From Planctomycetaceae bacterium (GTDB lineage Bacteria > Planctomycetota > UBA1135 > GCA-002686595): 64,000 nucleotides of DNA. Below the pieces are notes generated by a model. The model saw only the letters and a list, made by a program, of their open reading frames with translations, was not told the origin of the DNA and did not search any database. Below are positions 50,970 through 59,624 of the stretch, in pieces. The stretch covers positions 1 through 64,000 of the forward strand of contig WGMC01000032.1 of the NCBI GenBank assembly GCA_016125265.1. The letters run 5' to 3'. The translations under genes were made by a program, and so were the position numbers. How positions within the stretch are numbered: the stretch's first letter is position 1; each line of letters starts with the position of its first letter.

Positions 50970-51881
50970 CTACGAGGCCGAGAGGGCGTCGTCTTGGACG
51001 GCTTCGTCGGGCACGAGGGAGTCCGGTCCGTCGACATCCGCTGCGATGCGTTGGTCCTCGCGGGCCTTGTCCTGGTTCGCGGCCAGTTCGTCCGCGAGTC
51101 GGGCGCTCTCCATCAAGAGTTGCCGCGGGTTGAGGCACACACGCGCATCGTTGGCTCCCACGGCCCCCTGGCGGAACGCGAAGATCGAGCGTCGGGCGGC
51201 GAACAAGCGCGCGAACAGGCGCTGCACCTGCACGGCGAGCGCCTCTTCCAGTTCGGTGCGGGTCAGCTTCTGGCCGCGCTCGAGCGCCGTGCCGAGCACT
51301 TCGCCGGAGGCGCGCGCGAGCTCCAGGAACTCGATCAGCTCCTCCGGTGAGATCGCCGCGAGCTCCACGAGGATGTCCCCCAGCCGACTGCCTTCGGGCG
51401 CGTGGTCGCTGGCTGCGTGGACCACACGGCCGCGCTGGAACTCGATCGTGAAGCGTTCCTTTTCGCCCTGCACGACCAGCACGCCGGTCTTGCCGAGGAC
51501 GCCGAGCCAATCGATCAGGTCGGGGATCGGGAACACGTCCGCGCTGCCCGTCAGGGGCGCGTTTTCGAACGTGACTTGTTCGGCTTCGGCCGTTTCGTCG
51601 GCGGGGCTTCCGTCGACTTTGGACTGGGACCAAGCGTCGACGATGTTCTTCGCGATGCGCCCCGAAACGTCGGGGAGGGCGCCGCGATCCGCGCCGCCGC
51701 CCAGCTCGCCGAAGAGGTTGTCGACGCCCAGTTCGAGAGCGCCGACGGCCCGTCCCAGCGCCTCGCGGAACTCGTCCGGCGCCGCACGGCGTTCGGCCGC
51801 CCGCACGAGCGAACGCAGTCGTTTGGCGAGCAAGGAGCCGGAGGTGGCCAGCTCCTCCTGGTCGAGGCGGGGGTCGTTCAT
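50970..51881 (-). CDS. DUF4388 (PATAN-type) regulatory protein
   Basis: The product is 303 residues, started at the ATG complementary to 51879-51881 because the longer frame is Arg/Pro-rich. The central domain (about 115-210) has PIPDLIDWLGVLGKTGVLVVQGEKE, FEFQRGRVVHA and GDILVELAAISPEELIEFLE, the pattern of DUF4388/PATAN domains found in two-component and gliding regulators. The N-terminus is helical and Gly/Ala-rich; the C-terminus is acidic. No receiver or output domain is fused. It probably senses or scaffolds in the cytoplasm. Confidence 0.78.
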   Translation of the reverse strand: MNDPRLDQEELATSGSLLAKRLRSLVRAAERRAAPDEFREALGRAVGALELGVDNLFGELGGGADRGALPDVSGRIAKNIVDAWSQSKVDGSPADETAEAEQVTFENAPLTGSADVFPIPDLIDWLGVLGKTGVLVVQGEKERFTIEFQRGRVVHAASDHAPEGSRLGDILVELAAISPEELIEFLELARASGEVLGTALERGQKLTRTELEEALAVQVQRLFARLFAARRSIFAFRQGAVGANDARVCLNPRQLLMESARLADELAANQDKAREDQRIAADVDGPDSLVPDEAVQDDALSAS

Positions 51882-52134
51882 CAGCGATGCCGGTGGTTGG
51901 ATCCACGGCGCCCTTCGGATCCGCCAGTCGGCGTCCTTGAGGCGGACCGCGGTTCCCGGCGCGCGGGCCGGCGGGGCGCCCGTGGGGTGTGCGGGGAGGG
52001 GGATTTTTTTCCGCCGCGACCGTTCGTGGGCCCCGCGCGCCACGCGCCGCGTCGGCCCACCACCCCCCACCCTCCACCCTAGACCTCCTCGGCCCGACTC
52101 CGGTTGCGCATCCGCGCCGCAGTGGTCGCGCCGT

Positions 52135-52893
52135 ATGCTGCGAGCCGTGTTGCGCCGCGTCGTCATGCCGAGCGGGATGGTTGGCTATCGCTCGCCCCGG
52201 CTGGAGCAGCTCGGGGTGCCCCATTGGTTCACCACGCGCGTGGGGCCCGGCGGCGCGGAGTTGGTGCTCGATCCGCTGGCGGAGGCCGTCGCAGTCGCCC
52301 TGCGGCAGGCGGCGGGTTCGGACGATGCGGCGCAGTTGGTCTGCCTGCGCCAAGTGCACGGTCGGCATGTGGTGCGCGTCGGTGCGGAGGCGCTGCCCGA
52401 GGGCTCGACCGGCGATTGCCTGGTGGGCGACCGACCGGACCGACTCCTGTGGGTTTACGCGGCCGACTGCGTGCCGGTGCTGGTCGCGAGCGCCGATGGG
52501 CGCCACGTGGCCGCGATCCACGCCGGGTGGCGCGGTCTTGTGGCGGGTGCGATTCCTTCGGCACTGGCCCAGTTGGGGGCGGTGCCGGCCGTGGCCGCGA
52601 TCGGCCCGTGCCTGTCGCTCGAGCGCTGCGAAATGGGGGACGAGGTGGTGGCTGCCTTCGAGGACGCCGACCTCTCCGCGGCCGTGCACGGCGACTTCGG
52701 CCCGCGAGCCCACGTGGACGTGCGCGCGGCCGCGCGGCTGCAGCTCGGGCGCGCCGGTGTGACGTCGATCGACACGAGCGACCGCTGCACGTGGCGCGAC
52801 GAGTCCGAGTTCCCCTCGCACCGCCGCGACGTGACCCACGGAGCCAAGGCGCGCGCTGGCCGCATCGCCGCGCTGATCGCGCCGAAGGGCTGA
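52135..52893 (+). CDS. pgeF: PgeF/YfiH-family multicopper-like polyphenol oxidase / purine nucleoside enzyme
   Basis: The product is 252 residues from ATG 52135; ATGs at 52165 and 52177 are alternatives. The three zinc ligands are H75 (RQVHGR), C112 (AADCVPVL) and H129 (AIHAGWRG), with GPCLS following. This family (DUF152, YfiH, LACC1) is now known to act as purine nucleoside phosphorylase/adenosine deaminase and to clear peptidoglycan-precursor errors. It stands alone, with a 254-base Arg-rich leader region on its left and FG-GAP gene on its right. Confidence 0.92.
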   Translation: MLRAVLRRVVMPSGMVGYRSPRLEQLGVPHWFTTRVGPGGAELVLDPLAEAVAVALRQAAGSDDAAQLVCLRQVHGRHVVRVGAEALPEGSTGDCLVGDRPDRLLWVYAADCVPVLVASADGRHVAAIHAGWRGLVAGAIPSALAQLGAVPAVAAIGPCLSLERCEMGDEVVAAFEDADLSAAVHGDFGPRAHVDVRAAARLQLGRAGVTSIDTSDRCTWRDESEFPSHRRDVTHGAKARAGRIAALIAPKG

Positions 52894-53273
52894 CGGGGGC
52901 CCGCGGTGGCCGTCGGGGGCCGCCGAGCGACTGCGCGGGCTGGGCGGGGAGCCACGCGCCGCCCGCCCGAGGGGTGCCAAGCCCCAACGCACCTCCTGTG
53001 CCACGCGCTGTGGCACTTCGGCGCAGCGGCAAGGCGCGCTCTCCACCCGCACGCCGCCTCGCGATTTTCCCGCCGCGCCGTGCAACCGGCGCCCGCAAAA
53101 CCAGGTCGGGTGGCTGGGCGGGGGATGGTGGGCCCGCGCGAGGCAGCCGCGCCCGTCTCCGCGCACGCCCCACTCGCGCACCGCGCACGGTTTGCGACGT
53201 CGCCGCGAAACCGCCTTCGCGGACCGACGTCCTTGGGTCCTTGGCGTCCCAACCCACGGCCCCCCCGCGCACC
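52894..53273. other. GC-rich intergenic region upstream of the FG-GAP gene
   Basis: About 380 bases without a gene. The sequence is very GC-rich with G and C runs and Ala/Arg/Pro-type frames. I see no repeat, RNA or convincing promoter; the FG-GAP gene's promoter must lie near its right end. Confidence 0.4.
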
Positions 53274-55088
53274 ATGCTGCTCGCATCGCTCCTGCTTGTC
53301 CTGCTCACCCTCGCGCCCTCGATGCCGCGTCCCTGCGCGGCCACACCGCCGCGGGACCAAACCCCGCCCAACTTCGCCCAGCACCACCTCTTGACCGTCG
53401 TCAGTTCGGTCCCCGGCGACCGCTTTGCCTCCGCCCTGGCGCCGGCCGGCGACATCGACGGCGACGGCCAACCGGATTGGTGGGTCGGAGCCCCGCGCCG
53501 GCCGCTGGGCGCCGAACCCGCCGTCGGCCACGCGTTCTTGGTCGACGGAGCCAGCGGCGCCATCTTGAACTTCTGGACCGGCGACGATCCGCACGGTCAG
53601 TTCGGCGCCGCGCTCGCGTCCGGCGCCTCCCTGGAACTCCTCGGCCGCGCGGCCGAGGGAGACTTCGACGGCGACGGCGTCGGCGAGCTCGCCGCGGCCG
53701 CGCCCTTCGCCGGCCCCGGCCGAGTCCGCGTACTCTCCCCGGGCGCCGACCAGACCCTGCTGTCGCTGAGCGGCACCCAGCTGGGCGAACGGTTCGGTGC
53801 GGCCCTCGCCTTCGTGGGCGACCTCAACGGAGACGGGCGCAGCGAAATCGCCGTCGGAGCGCCGCTCCACAACGGCGGCGGTCTCCACGCCGGGCGACTC
53901 ACCGTGCACAGCGGCGCGGACGGCACCGTCCTGTGGTCGAGTTCCGGCAGCGCCTTCGACCGCTACGGCACCTCCGTTGCCGCCGCCGGCGATCTCAATG
54001 GCGACGGTGTGCTCGACCTCGTGGTCGGAGCGCCCCTCGCGGACGAATCCGAAGCTGCGGGGGCCTTCAATGGCGGCGCCGTGTGGGCGCTCAGCGGCGT
54101 CGACGGCGCGATCCTCTGGAACCAACGCGGCTCCCAGGTGGGCGAGCAGTTGGGCCAAAGCCTGGCGGGTGTGGCGGACCGCGATGGCGATGGAAAACTC
54201 GACATCGCCGTCGGTGCCCCAGGTTACGACGCCGCGGCTCCCGCCAACGCGGCGCCCCATTCCCTCCCCGGCGCAGCCCCAGGCACCCTCTTCGACGCCG
54301 GAGCCGTGCACCTTCGGAGCGGCGCGTCGGGCCAATCCCTCGCGATCCTCGCAGGCAGCGAGGCCGGCGCCTTCGCCAGCACCGTGGGCGCGCTGCCCGA
54401 CCTGGACGGGGACGGGTTGGCCGAACTGGCGCTGGGCTCCGTTTCCCACTCCGAGCAGGGTTCGCAATCGGGCCAGGTCCGGCTCTTCGGCTCCGAACAC
54501 GACACGCCGCTCTCCGTCTTCGACGGTGAGGGCGCGGACCATTGGTTCGGAGCGGCGCTCGCCTCCGCCTCGGTGACATCGGGTGGTGTGCGTTTGGCGG
54601 TCGGGGCGCCCGGCTTCGAGGACGAGCCCGCAAGTCTTGGTCGCCTGCACGTCCTATCTGGCGCGTCGCTCGCCCTCGCCACGGACGTCCACTACATCGA
54701 TCCGCTGTTGGGCGGCAGCCAATCCCTTCGTATGCAAGCGCCGCCCGAACTGGGGGCAGCTCCCTACTTGTTGCTCGGTTGCCTGCTGTCCAGTGCCGGT
54801 CCGGTGCACGTGGACAACGTCGAACTTCCGCTGGGTTTCGATGCCTACCTCCAGCTCAGCCTCACCCAACCCAACGCACCGCCGCTCGTGCACTCGTTCG
54901 GTTGGCTCGACGACGACGGACGGGCCAACGCGCAGTTCGCGCTGCCGGCCCAACCGCGCACGGCCCCCTTCGTCCTCGCGGCGCCCGTGGGACTGCGACA
55001 CGCGTTCCTGGTCTTCGACGCGAACTCGGCGGCGGTGTTCGCCAGCAACGCGGCACCCCTCTCCCTGACCTCCGCGGGGGCCCCGTAG
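53274..55088 (+). CDS. Secreted FG-GAP/integrin-like repeat protein
   Basis: The product is 604 residues with a signal peptide (about 1-24). Six FG-GAP blades each carry a calcium-loop motif of the DxDGDG type: AGDIDGDGQPDWWVGAP, EGDFDGDGVGELAAAAP, VGDLNGDGRSEIAVGAP, AGDLNGDGVLDLVVGAP, VADRDGDGKLDIAVGAP and LPDLDGDGLAELALGS. This is an integrin-alpha-like beta-propeller. The last about 130 residues (LPLGFDAYLQLSL to SNAAPLSLT) form a separate beta-domain like that ending the subtilase at 47961. It is likely a surface adhesion or binding protein. Confidence 0.9.
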   Translation: MLLASLLLVLLTLAPSMPRPCAATPPRDQTPPNFAQHHLLTVVSSVPGDRFASALAPAGDIDGDGQPDWWVGAPRRPLGAEPAVGHAFLVDGASGAILNFWTGDDPHGQFGAALASGASLELLGRAAEGDFDGDGVGELAAAAPFAGPGRVRVLSPGADQTLLSLSGTQLGERFGAALAFVGDLNGDGRSEIAVGAPLHNGGGLHAGRLTVHSGADGTVLWSSSGSAFDRYGTSVAAAGDLNGDGVLDLVVGAPLADESEAAGAFNGGAVWALSGVDGAILWNQRGSQVGEQLGQSLAGVADRDGDGKLDIAVGAPGYDAAAPANAAPHSLPGAAPGTLFDAGAVHLRSGASGQSLAILAGSEAGAFASTVGALPDLDGDGLAELALGSVSHSEQGSQSGQVRLFGSEHDTPLSVFDGEGADHWFGAALASASVTSGGVRLAVGAPGFEDEPASLGRLHVLSGASLALATDVHYIDPLLGGSQSLRMQAPPELGAAPYLLLGCLLSSAGPVHVDNVELPLGFDAYLQLSLTQPNAPPLVHSFGWLDDDGRANAQFALPAQPRTAPFVLAAPVGLRHAFLVFDANSAAVFASNAAPLSLTSAGAP

Positions 55089-55271
55089 GAAGGAATTTCC
55101 GGCGGACCGGCCCGCGAAAGTGACGGTCGCGCGCTCCTAAGTCGTGCTCTAGCAACGAGCTACGCAACTCCGACGAGAACCTGTGTGCTTCCTGGGCCAG
55201 GGAAGCGGCTCTGCCACACGTCCGACAACGGCAACGGGCGAGGGTCCCAAGAAACCCTCCCACACGTACCG

Positions 55272-55667
55272 ATGGATGGACTGGGCCGAATCCAAGAGCC
55301 CATCACCTCGGGTCCCAAATCGAAGGAGTTCACCGTGAAGCGAGCCTACGAACGACTGGAAGCGGAACGCCTCCGCCCTCTCTTGGAGGCCATCGCACGT
55401 GAGATTGACGAGCGCGGACAAGCGATCCAAAAGTTGACGCGGGCTTCCGAGCGCCGCGCCAGCCGCGGGATCGAACCGGGCGCCCAAGCCGAAACCACCG
55501 CGCGCCTCGCGAACCACAAACGCGAACTGCGCCGCGCCACGGAAGAACTCGAATCCCTGGGTTGCGAGCTGAACCCGACCGACCCCAGCACCGTGCTGGT
55601 GCCCGGCCCCGACGGCTCGCTCGAATCCGGCTACGAAATCCACCTGGGCGAAGTCGCCCCGGCCTGA
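55272..55667 (+). CDS. DUF2203-like helical protein
   Basis: The product is 131 residues from ATG 55272. An alternative GTG at 55335 has an AAGGAG site (55322-55327) seven bases upstream and would give 110 residues, but it would cut the EFTVKRA segment that fits DUF2203. Core helices are RLEAERLRPLLEAIAREIDERG and TARLANHKRELRRATEELESLG, then CELNPTDPSTVLVPGP. The pattern (FT..eA..L..llp, then coiled helices, then Gly-x-x-L-x-D) resembles DUF2203. Function unknown; start undecided. Confidence 0.55.
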   Translation: MDGLGRIQEPITSGPKSKEFTVKRAYERLEAERLRPLLEAIAREIDERGQAIQKLTRASERRASRGIEPGAQAETTARLANHKRELRRATEELESLGCELNPTDPSTVLVPGPDGSLESGYEIHLGEVAPA

Positions 55668-55957
55668 ACGGATCCGCGTTCGAGCCACCAGCCGACTCGA
55701 CCAACCGACCAACCGCGCGCCGCCCCCGGGCGGCGCGACCACCAACCACGGCAGCGGGCCACCAAAACCACCCTGGGCCAACCAAACCGGCCCGGCCGAC
55801 CCCAGACCGTAACGCGGGGCGCCCCATCCACTCGGGATGCGGCGCCCCGCCCTATTCTGTGCGCGGCGGGCGGTGCAGGCGCAACTCTACGAGGCGCGGC
55901 GCGCGCGTGATACCTCCTCTGGCCGTCGGCTAGCCGTGCCCACGGACACGTGCCGAC

Positions 55958-57448
55958 ATGCGTCATCTTCCTCGACTGGGTTTCGCCTGCTTCGGCCGGG
56001 CGTTGCTGCTCACCATCGTTCTAGGGTCGTTTTGCCTCCCGCTCCGCGCGCAGAACCCTGCGCGAGGGGACGATGCATCGGATGTGGTGCCTGCCGCGCA
56101 AGATGGCGCGTTGTCGCCCGCGACGGCCAGAGTTGACGTCAAGCCGGTCGCGCGCGACGAGGAGATCCGCGCGCGCCTGCTGGGAGTACTCGAGGCGACG
56201 GAGTGGTTCACCGATCCCGAGGTCCGCGTCGAGGAAGGGGTCGTCTTCCTGGGCGGCGTCGTGGCGTCGAACGAGCTCAAGAAGTGGGCCGGCGATCTGG
56301 CGGGCAGAACCCAGGACGTGGTGGCCGTCGCCAACCGGATCGAAGTCGCCGAGGCGCCCATCTGGACCTTCGAACCGAGTTGGACCGTGTTGCTCGGTCT
56401 GTGGCGGGAGTTCGTGCGCTCCCTCCCGCTCTTTGCCTTTGGACTGCTCATCCTCGCGCTCTCGGTGGGGGCCAGCCTCCTCGCGACGCGGACCGCCCAT
56501 CGCTTTTTGCGCCTGCGGATCAAAGCCAATCTGCTGCGGAACGTGATGGCGCGCGCGGCGGGGATCCTCGTGTTCCTCGTCGGTCTCTACGTCGTGCTGC
56601 GTGTGTCCGGTCTGACCCAACTGGCGCTCACGGTCGTCGGCGGCACCGGTTTGCTCGGCCTCGCCGTGGGCATCGCGTTCCGCGACATCACCGAGAACTT
56701 CCTCGCCAGCATCTTCCTCAGCATGCAGCGTCCGTTCGAGCAGGGCGATCTGGTGGAGATCGACGGCGTGACGGGCTTCGTGCAGCAGTTGAATGTGCGC
56801 ACCACGATGCTGATGTCACTCGAGGGCAACCTCGTGCAGATTCCCAACGCCACCGTCTACAAGAGCCAACTCTCCAACTTCACGACGAACGCGAACCGGC
56901 GCGCGGACTTCGTCGTTGGCGTCGGTTACGAGGACTCCATCGGCGAAGCCCAGGAGATCGCACGCAAGGTCCTGGCGGACCACCCGGCGATCCTCGACGA
57001 TCCCGAGCCCTTGGTGCTGGCGGAGAACCTGGGTTCCTCGACCGTGAACCTGCGCATCTACTTCTGGCTCGACGGCCGCGCGCACAGTTGGGCAAAGGTG
57101 CGCTCGTCGGTCATCCGCCAAGTGAAGTCCGCCTTCCAGGAGCACGGCATCTCGATGCCCGACGAGGCCCGCGAAATCGTCTTCCCGAACGGCGTCCCGG
57201 TCAGCATGGTGGTGGCCGACGAGAAGAATGCCAGCGGCCCCGCGCCGAAGGCGGCGCCGCCCCGGACCCCACGCCGCGAAGAGCACGTCGCCGCCTCGAC
57301 CAAAGCAGAGGGTGGACTCGAGAGCGAAGCCGACGCGATCCAGGAGCAGGCGCAACAAGCCCAACTGCTCAAGGACAGCCAAAACCTCCTGCCAGCAACG
57401 GCGGGCCACCCTGCCCCCGCCAAACACGCCTCGACGTCCAAGCCCTAG
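55958..57448 (+). CDS. Mechanosensitive channel of the MscS family with BON domain
   Basis: The product is 496 residues with a signal peptide. A BON domain (about 66-131, RVEEGVVFLGGVVASNELKKW) precedes membrane helices (about 140-245). The MscS pore-lining and beta-domain follow: GLLGLAVGIAFRDITENFLASIF, RPFEQGDLVEIDG and VQIPNATVYKSQLSNFT. The C-terminal cytoplasmic domain is intact; an Arg/Ala-rich tail follows. It releases osmolytes on hypo-osmotic shock. The BON domain suggests attachment to the outer membrane or cell wall. Confidence 0.93.
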   Translation: MRHLPRLGFACFGRALLLTIVLGSFCLPLRAQNPARGDDASDVVPAAQDGALSPATARVDVKPVARDEEIRARLLGVLEATEWFTDPEVRVEEGVVFLGGVVASNELKKWAGDLAGRTQDVVAVANRIEVAEAPIWTFEPSWTVLLGLWREFVRSLPLFAFGLLILALSVGASLLATRTAHRFLRLRIKANLLRNVMARAAGILVFLVGLYVVLRVSGLTQLALTVVGGTGLLGLAVGIAFRDITENFLASIFLSMQRPFEQGDLVEIDGVTGFVQQLNVRTTMLMSLEGNLVQIPNATVYKSQLSNFTTNANRRADFVVGVGYEDSIGEAQEIARKVLADHPAILDDPEPLVLAENLGSSTVNLRIYFWLDGRAHSWAKVRSSVIRQVKSAFQEHGISMPDEAREIVFPNGVPVSMVVADEKNASGPAPKAAPPRTPRREEHVAASTKAEGGLESEADAIQEQAQQAQLLKDSQNLLPATAGHPAPAKHASTSKP

Positions 57449-57564
57449 CGGAACACGTCGACCGCCCGGCTGGACCCCGCCACTCCACCCCGCCGCCCGC
57501 CACCCCGACTTCCGGGCCGCCCCTAACCGGACCGCTGCACGACCCGCTACCCTGTGCGCTCCGA

Positions 57565-57603
57565 GCGCCCGTAGCTCAGCTGGATAGAGCACCGGTTTCC
57601 TAA
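57565..57603 (+). tRNA. Truncated tRNA-Arg(CCT), 5' half only
   Basis: The 5' acceptor strand GCGCCCG, T8-A9, D-arm (GCTC AGCTGGATA GAGC), A26 and anticodon 5' stem CCGGT are complete, followed by the loop TTCCTAA with anticodon CCT at 57599-57601. At 57604 the sequence changes to TCGAA where ACCGG should close the stem. No T-arm or 3' acceptor strand occurs in the following bases. The gene is split by the element whose integrase starts at 57784. Confidence 0.82.
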
Positions 57604-57783
57604 TCGAACTATTGGCGGTTCGTAGTCGGCGCGAAGCGAGCGCGAACACGTCCGAAGCCCCCGGCGCAGCTTGACTTGCGCGGCTTGTAGTCGGCTCGAA
57701 CACGGCGGGGCGGCGGTAGTACCGCGCGACTACCGCGCTTGGAAAGTCGCCGCGCGGTAGTTGCTCTGGGCGTATACTTCGCA
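57604..57783 (+). other. Left end of the integrated element with repeat motifs (probable attachment region)
   Basis: Two direct copies of a gcgg-tt-gtagtcggc-cgaac pattern occur at 57615-57634 and 57680-57700. They are followed by an imperfect hairpin gcggt-agt-accgc (57713-57725) and an inverted pair, actaccgcgc (57729-57738) and gcgcggtagt (57752-57761). These could be arm-type sites for the adjacent tyrosine integrase. A TATACT -10-like box lies at 57773-57778, just before the integrase start. Confidence 0.6.
57773..57778 (+). promoter_or_regulatory. Possible integrase -10 box
   Basis: TATACT is a near-consensus -10 in otherwise GC-rich DNA, five bases before the ATG at 57784. No matching -35 is evident, and transcription would begin almost at the start codon, so a leaderless message is implied if the site is real. 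Confidence 0.35.
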
Positions 57784-59031
57784 ATGCAGCAGAGCAAGTT
57801 TCGGTTCACGAAAGAGAGCGTGCGGCGCGCCGAGCCGCCCGCGCCCGACGAGCGCACGGCGAGCGGCAAGCTGGTCAAGGAACGCATTGTGTGGGACACC
57901 GTTTGCACCTGCCTTGGGCTCCGCATCGGGCGCTCGGGCAAGCGCTCGTACCTGGTCCAGAAGACGGTCGGCGGCCGGTCCCGAAAGGTGCGCATCGGGG
58001 ACGCCGACAACTGGACCGTCGAGGACGCCCGCGCGCGTGCCCGGGCGCTCATCGTCCAGATGGACCAGGGGAAGGACCCGAACGCAGAGCGGCGTGAGGA
58101 GAGGGCACGGGGCGTGACGCTCGCGGAGGCCGTCGAGATGCACGCGAACTCGATGCGGGCGAAGCAGTGCGTGCCGAGGTCGATCGACTCGATCCGAGAG
58201 GAGCTGGAACGCCACGCGGCCGACTGGCTCGGTCGCCCGCTCTCGACCCTGACCGCCGACGAGTGCGCCCGACGCCACGAGCGGGTGACCGCGACCTCGG
58301 GGCCGTACGCCGCGAACCGCGTCATGACCTCGATCCGCGCCTGCTACCGCACCGCCGCGCGGCGCTTCCGTGGGCAGCTCAACCCGGAGTCCCCGACGGT
58401 GGGCGTGACCTTCAACAAGGTCAAGCGGAGGCGCCAGCCGATCCCGTGGGCCGACCTTTCGGCATGGCGGCGGCGCGTAGACGGGATCAAGAACCCCGTT
58501 CGCCGGGACCTCCAGCTCCTGATTCTCTACACGGGACTTCGCTGTGCCGATGCGCGAACCCTGAGATTTGAGCACGTGGACTTGGAGGCCGGAACGATCT
58601 TCCGTCCTCGGCCAAAAGGGGGCGAAGACCGCGCGTTTACCGTGCCCGCCTCGCGTGTCGCGTTGGAGATCCTAAAGCGAAGGCTCGCCGACAACATCGA
58701 CGACGACGGGTGGGTATTCCCCTCGACGGACATGCGCGGTCGGCGGACCTACGTCCAACAGGCAAAGGAACAGCGATACGACGAGGCTGGCCGCAAGGTG
58801 GGCTACCTGCCTAGTGCACACCGCCTGCGCGATACGTTCTGCACCGCCGCGCACGAGGCGCGCGTCCACCCGCTTGATCTGAAAGTGCTCGTAAATCACG
58901 CGCTCAGTGGCGGGGACGTGACGGAGGGCTACATCCGCCCCTCGATCGAGCACCTCCGGGGGTGCGTCGAGCAGATCAGCGATTTCCTCTCAGCGCGCAT
59001 GTTCCCGCAGGCCGAGGAGGACGTGGCATGA
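57784..59031 (+). CDS. int: Tyrosine-recombinase integrase
   Basis: The product is 415 residues from ATG 57784, chosen because it gives MQQSKFRFTKESVRRAEPP, a normal integrase N-terminus; the longer frame starts inside the repeat region. The DUF4102-like arm-binding segment includes LGLRIGRSGKRSYLVQK. The catalytic set is R253 (TGLRCADART), H346-R349 (HRLR), H372 (VNHALSG) and Tyr383 (EGY). It should insert DNA at the adjacent tRNA-Arg site. Its position immediately inside the split tRNA is the standard arrangement of integrative elements. The stop overlaps the next start in ATGA. Confidence 0.95.
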   Translation: MQQSKFRFTKESVRRAEPPAPDERTASGKLVKERIVWDTVCTCLGLRIGRSGKRSYLVQKTVGGRSRKVRIGDADNWTVEDARARARALIVQMDQGKDPNAERREERARGVTLAEAVEMHANSMRAKQCVPRSIDSIREELERHAADWLGRPLSTLTADECARRHERVTATSGPYAANRVMTSIRACYRTAARRFRGQLNPESPTVGVTFNKVKRRRQPIPWADLSAWRRRVDGIKNPVRRDLQLLILYTGLRCADARTLRFEHVDLEAGTIFRPRPKGGEDRAFTVPASRVALEILKRRLADNIDDDGWVFPSTDMRGRRTYVQQAKEQRYDEAGRKVGYLPSAHRLRDTFCTAAHEARVHPLDLKVLVNHALSGGDVTEGYIRPSIEHLRGCVEQISDFLSARMFPQAEEDVA

Positions 59032-59408
59032 CCGCTCCCGACTACGGCCGCTTCGCACCGGGCCCGCCGACGGCGGAGGCCCTGGCGCTTCGGGACCAGC
59101 TCGCCGATGAGATGGCCGCCGCGACCGACCGCCGGGAGCGAGCGCGAGCCGAGGCGCAGCTCACCGCGCACATGCTCTCGGAGGGTCTCCCCCTGGAAGA
59201 CTTTTCCACCCCCGGCGGGACGGCGGTCGAAGTCCACGTCAAGGTGTCCCGACCGAAGCCCAAGGCGGGGTGCGAACGTGATGCTCGGCGCTGGCTCAAC
59301 GGTCGCAACGATCGGTCCCTCGCCCACGAGCTGGTGAAGCGCGGCGGCGCGCTCCCCGAGGACCTGTTCGAGCCGCTCTCGATCCGGGTCACGGCCCGCG
59401 CCGCATAG
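59028..59408 (+). CDS. Hypothetical protein of the element
   Basis: The product is 126 residues, starting at the ATG that overlaps the integrase stop (ATGA). It is strongly charged, with helices such as AEALALRDQLADEMAAATDRRERARAEAQL, no signal peptide and no membrane segment. A C-terminal Arg-rich region (RDARRWLNGRNDRSLAHELVKRGG) could bind DNA or RNA. Translational coupling to the integrase suggests a role in recombination directionality, but no motif proves it. Confidence 0.65.
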   Translation: MTAPDYGRFAPGPPTAEALALRDQLADEMAAATDRRERARAEAQLTAHMLSEGLPLEDFSTPGGTAVEVHVKVSRPKPKAGCERDARRWLNGRNDRSLAHELVKRGGALPEDLFEPLSIRVTARAA

Positions 59409-59624
59409 ATTTTCTCCGCCTACAGGCCGCGTTCGGCCTATAGTTCATCAACCAAATCGCCCACCCGCTCCTGAAAGTGGCGCCGTAATCCAGAGCTTCG
59501 GGCTCTGCGCGCTGCCACGACGTGGGCTCGACCGAGCGGATCTAACCTTCGAGGAAGAAGGTGGGTCCGCTCTGATCGTTGAGTGCTCCCACCGACCTCC
59601 TCGAACCTTCAACAAGGTTCGTCC
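59409..59624 (+). ncRNA. Hairpin-rich noncoding segment
   Basis: Three stable inverted repeats occur in about 215 bases without a gene. They are cagagc-ttcgg-gctctg (59491-59507), a long imperfect stem from 59534 to 59572 (gagcgga and accttc pairing with gaaggt and tccgctc), and a 10-base-pair type stem with a 4-base loop at 59602-59621 (cgaacctt, caac, aaggttcg). The last stem ends four bases before the GTG of the next gene. They could be a structured RNA or a regulatory leader. Confidence 0.4.

Noticed and set aside
57597..57783. Group I intron in the tRNA-Arg(CCT) anticodon loop, as known in some proteobacteria.
   Set aside because: No 3' half of the tRNA is found after a few hundred bases, and an integrase gene with a complete catalytic set begins directly behind the break.
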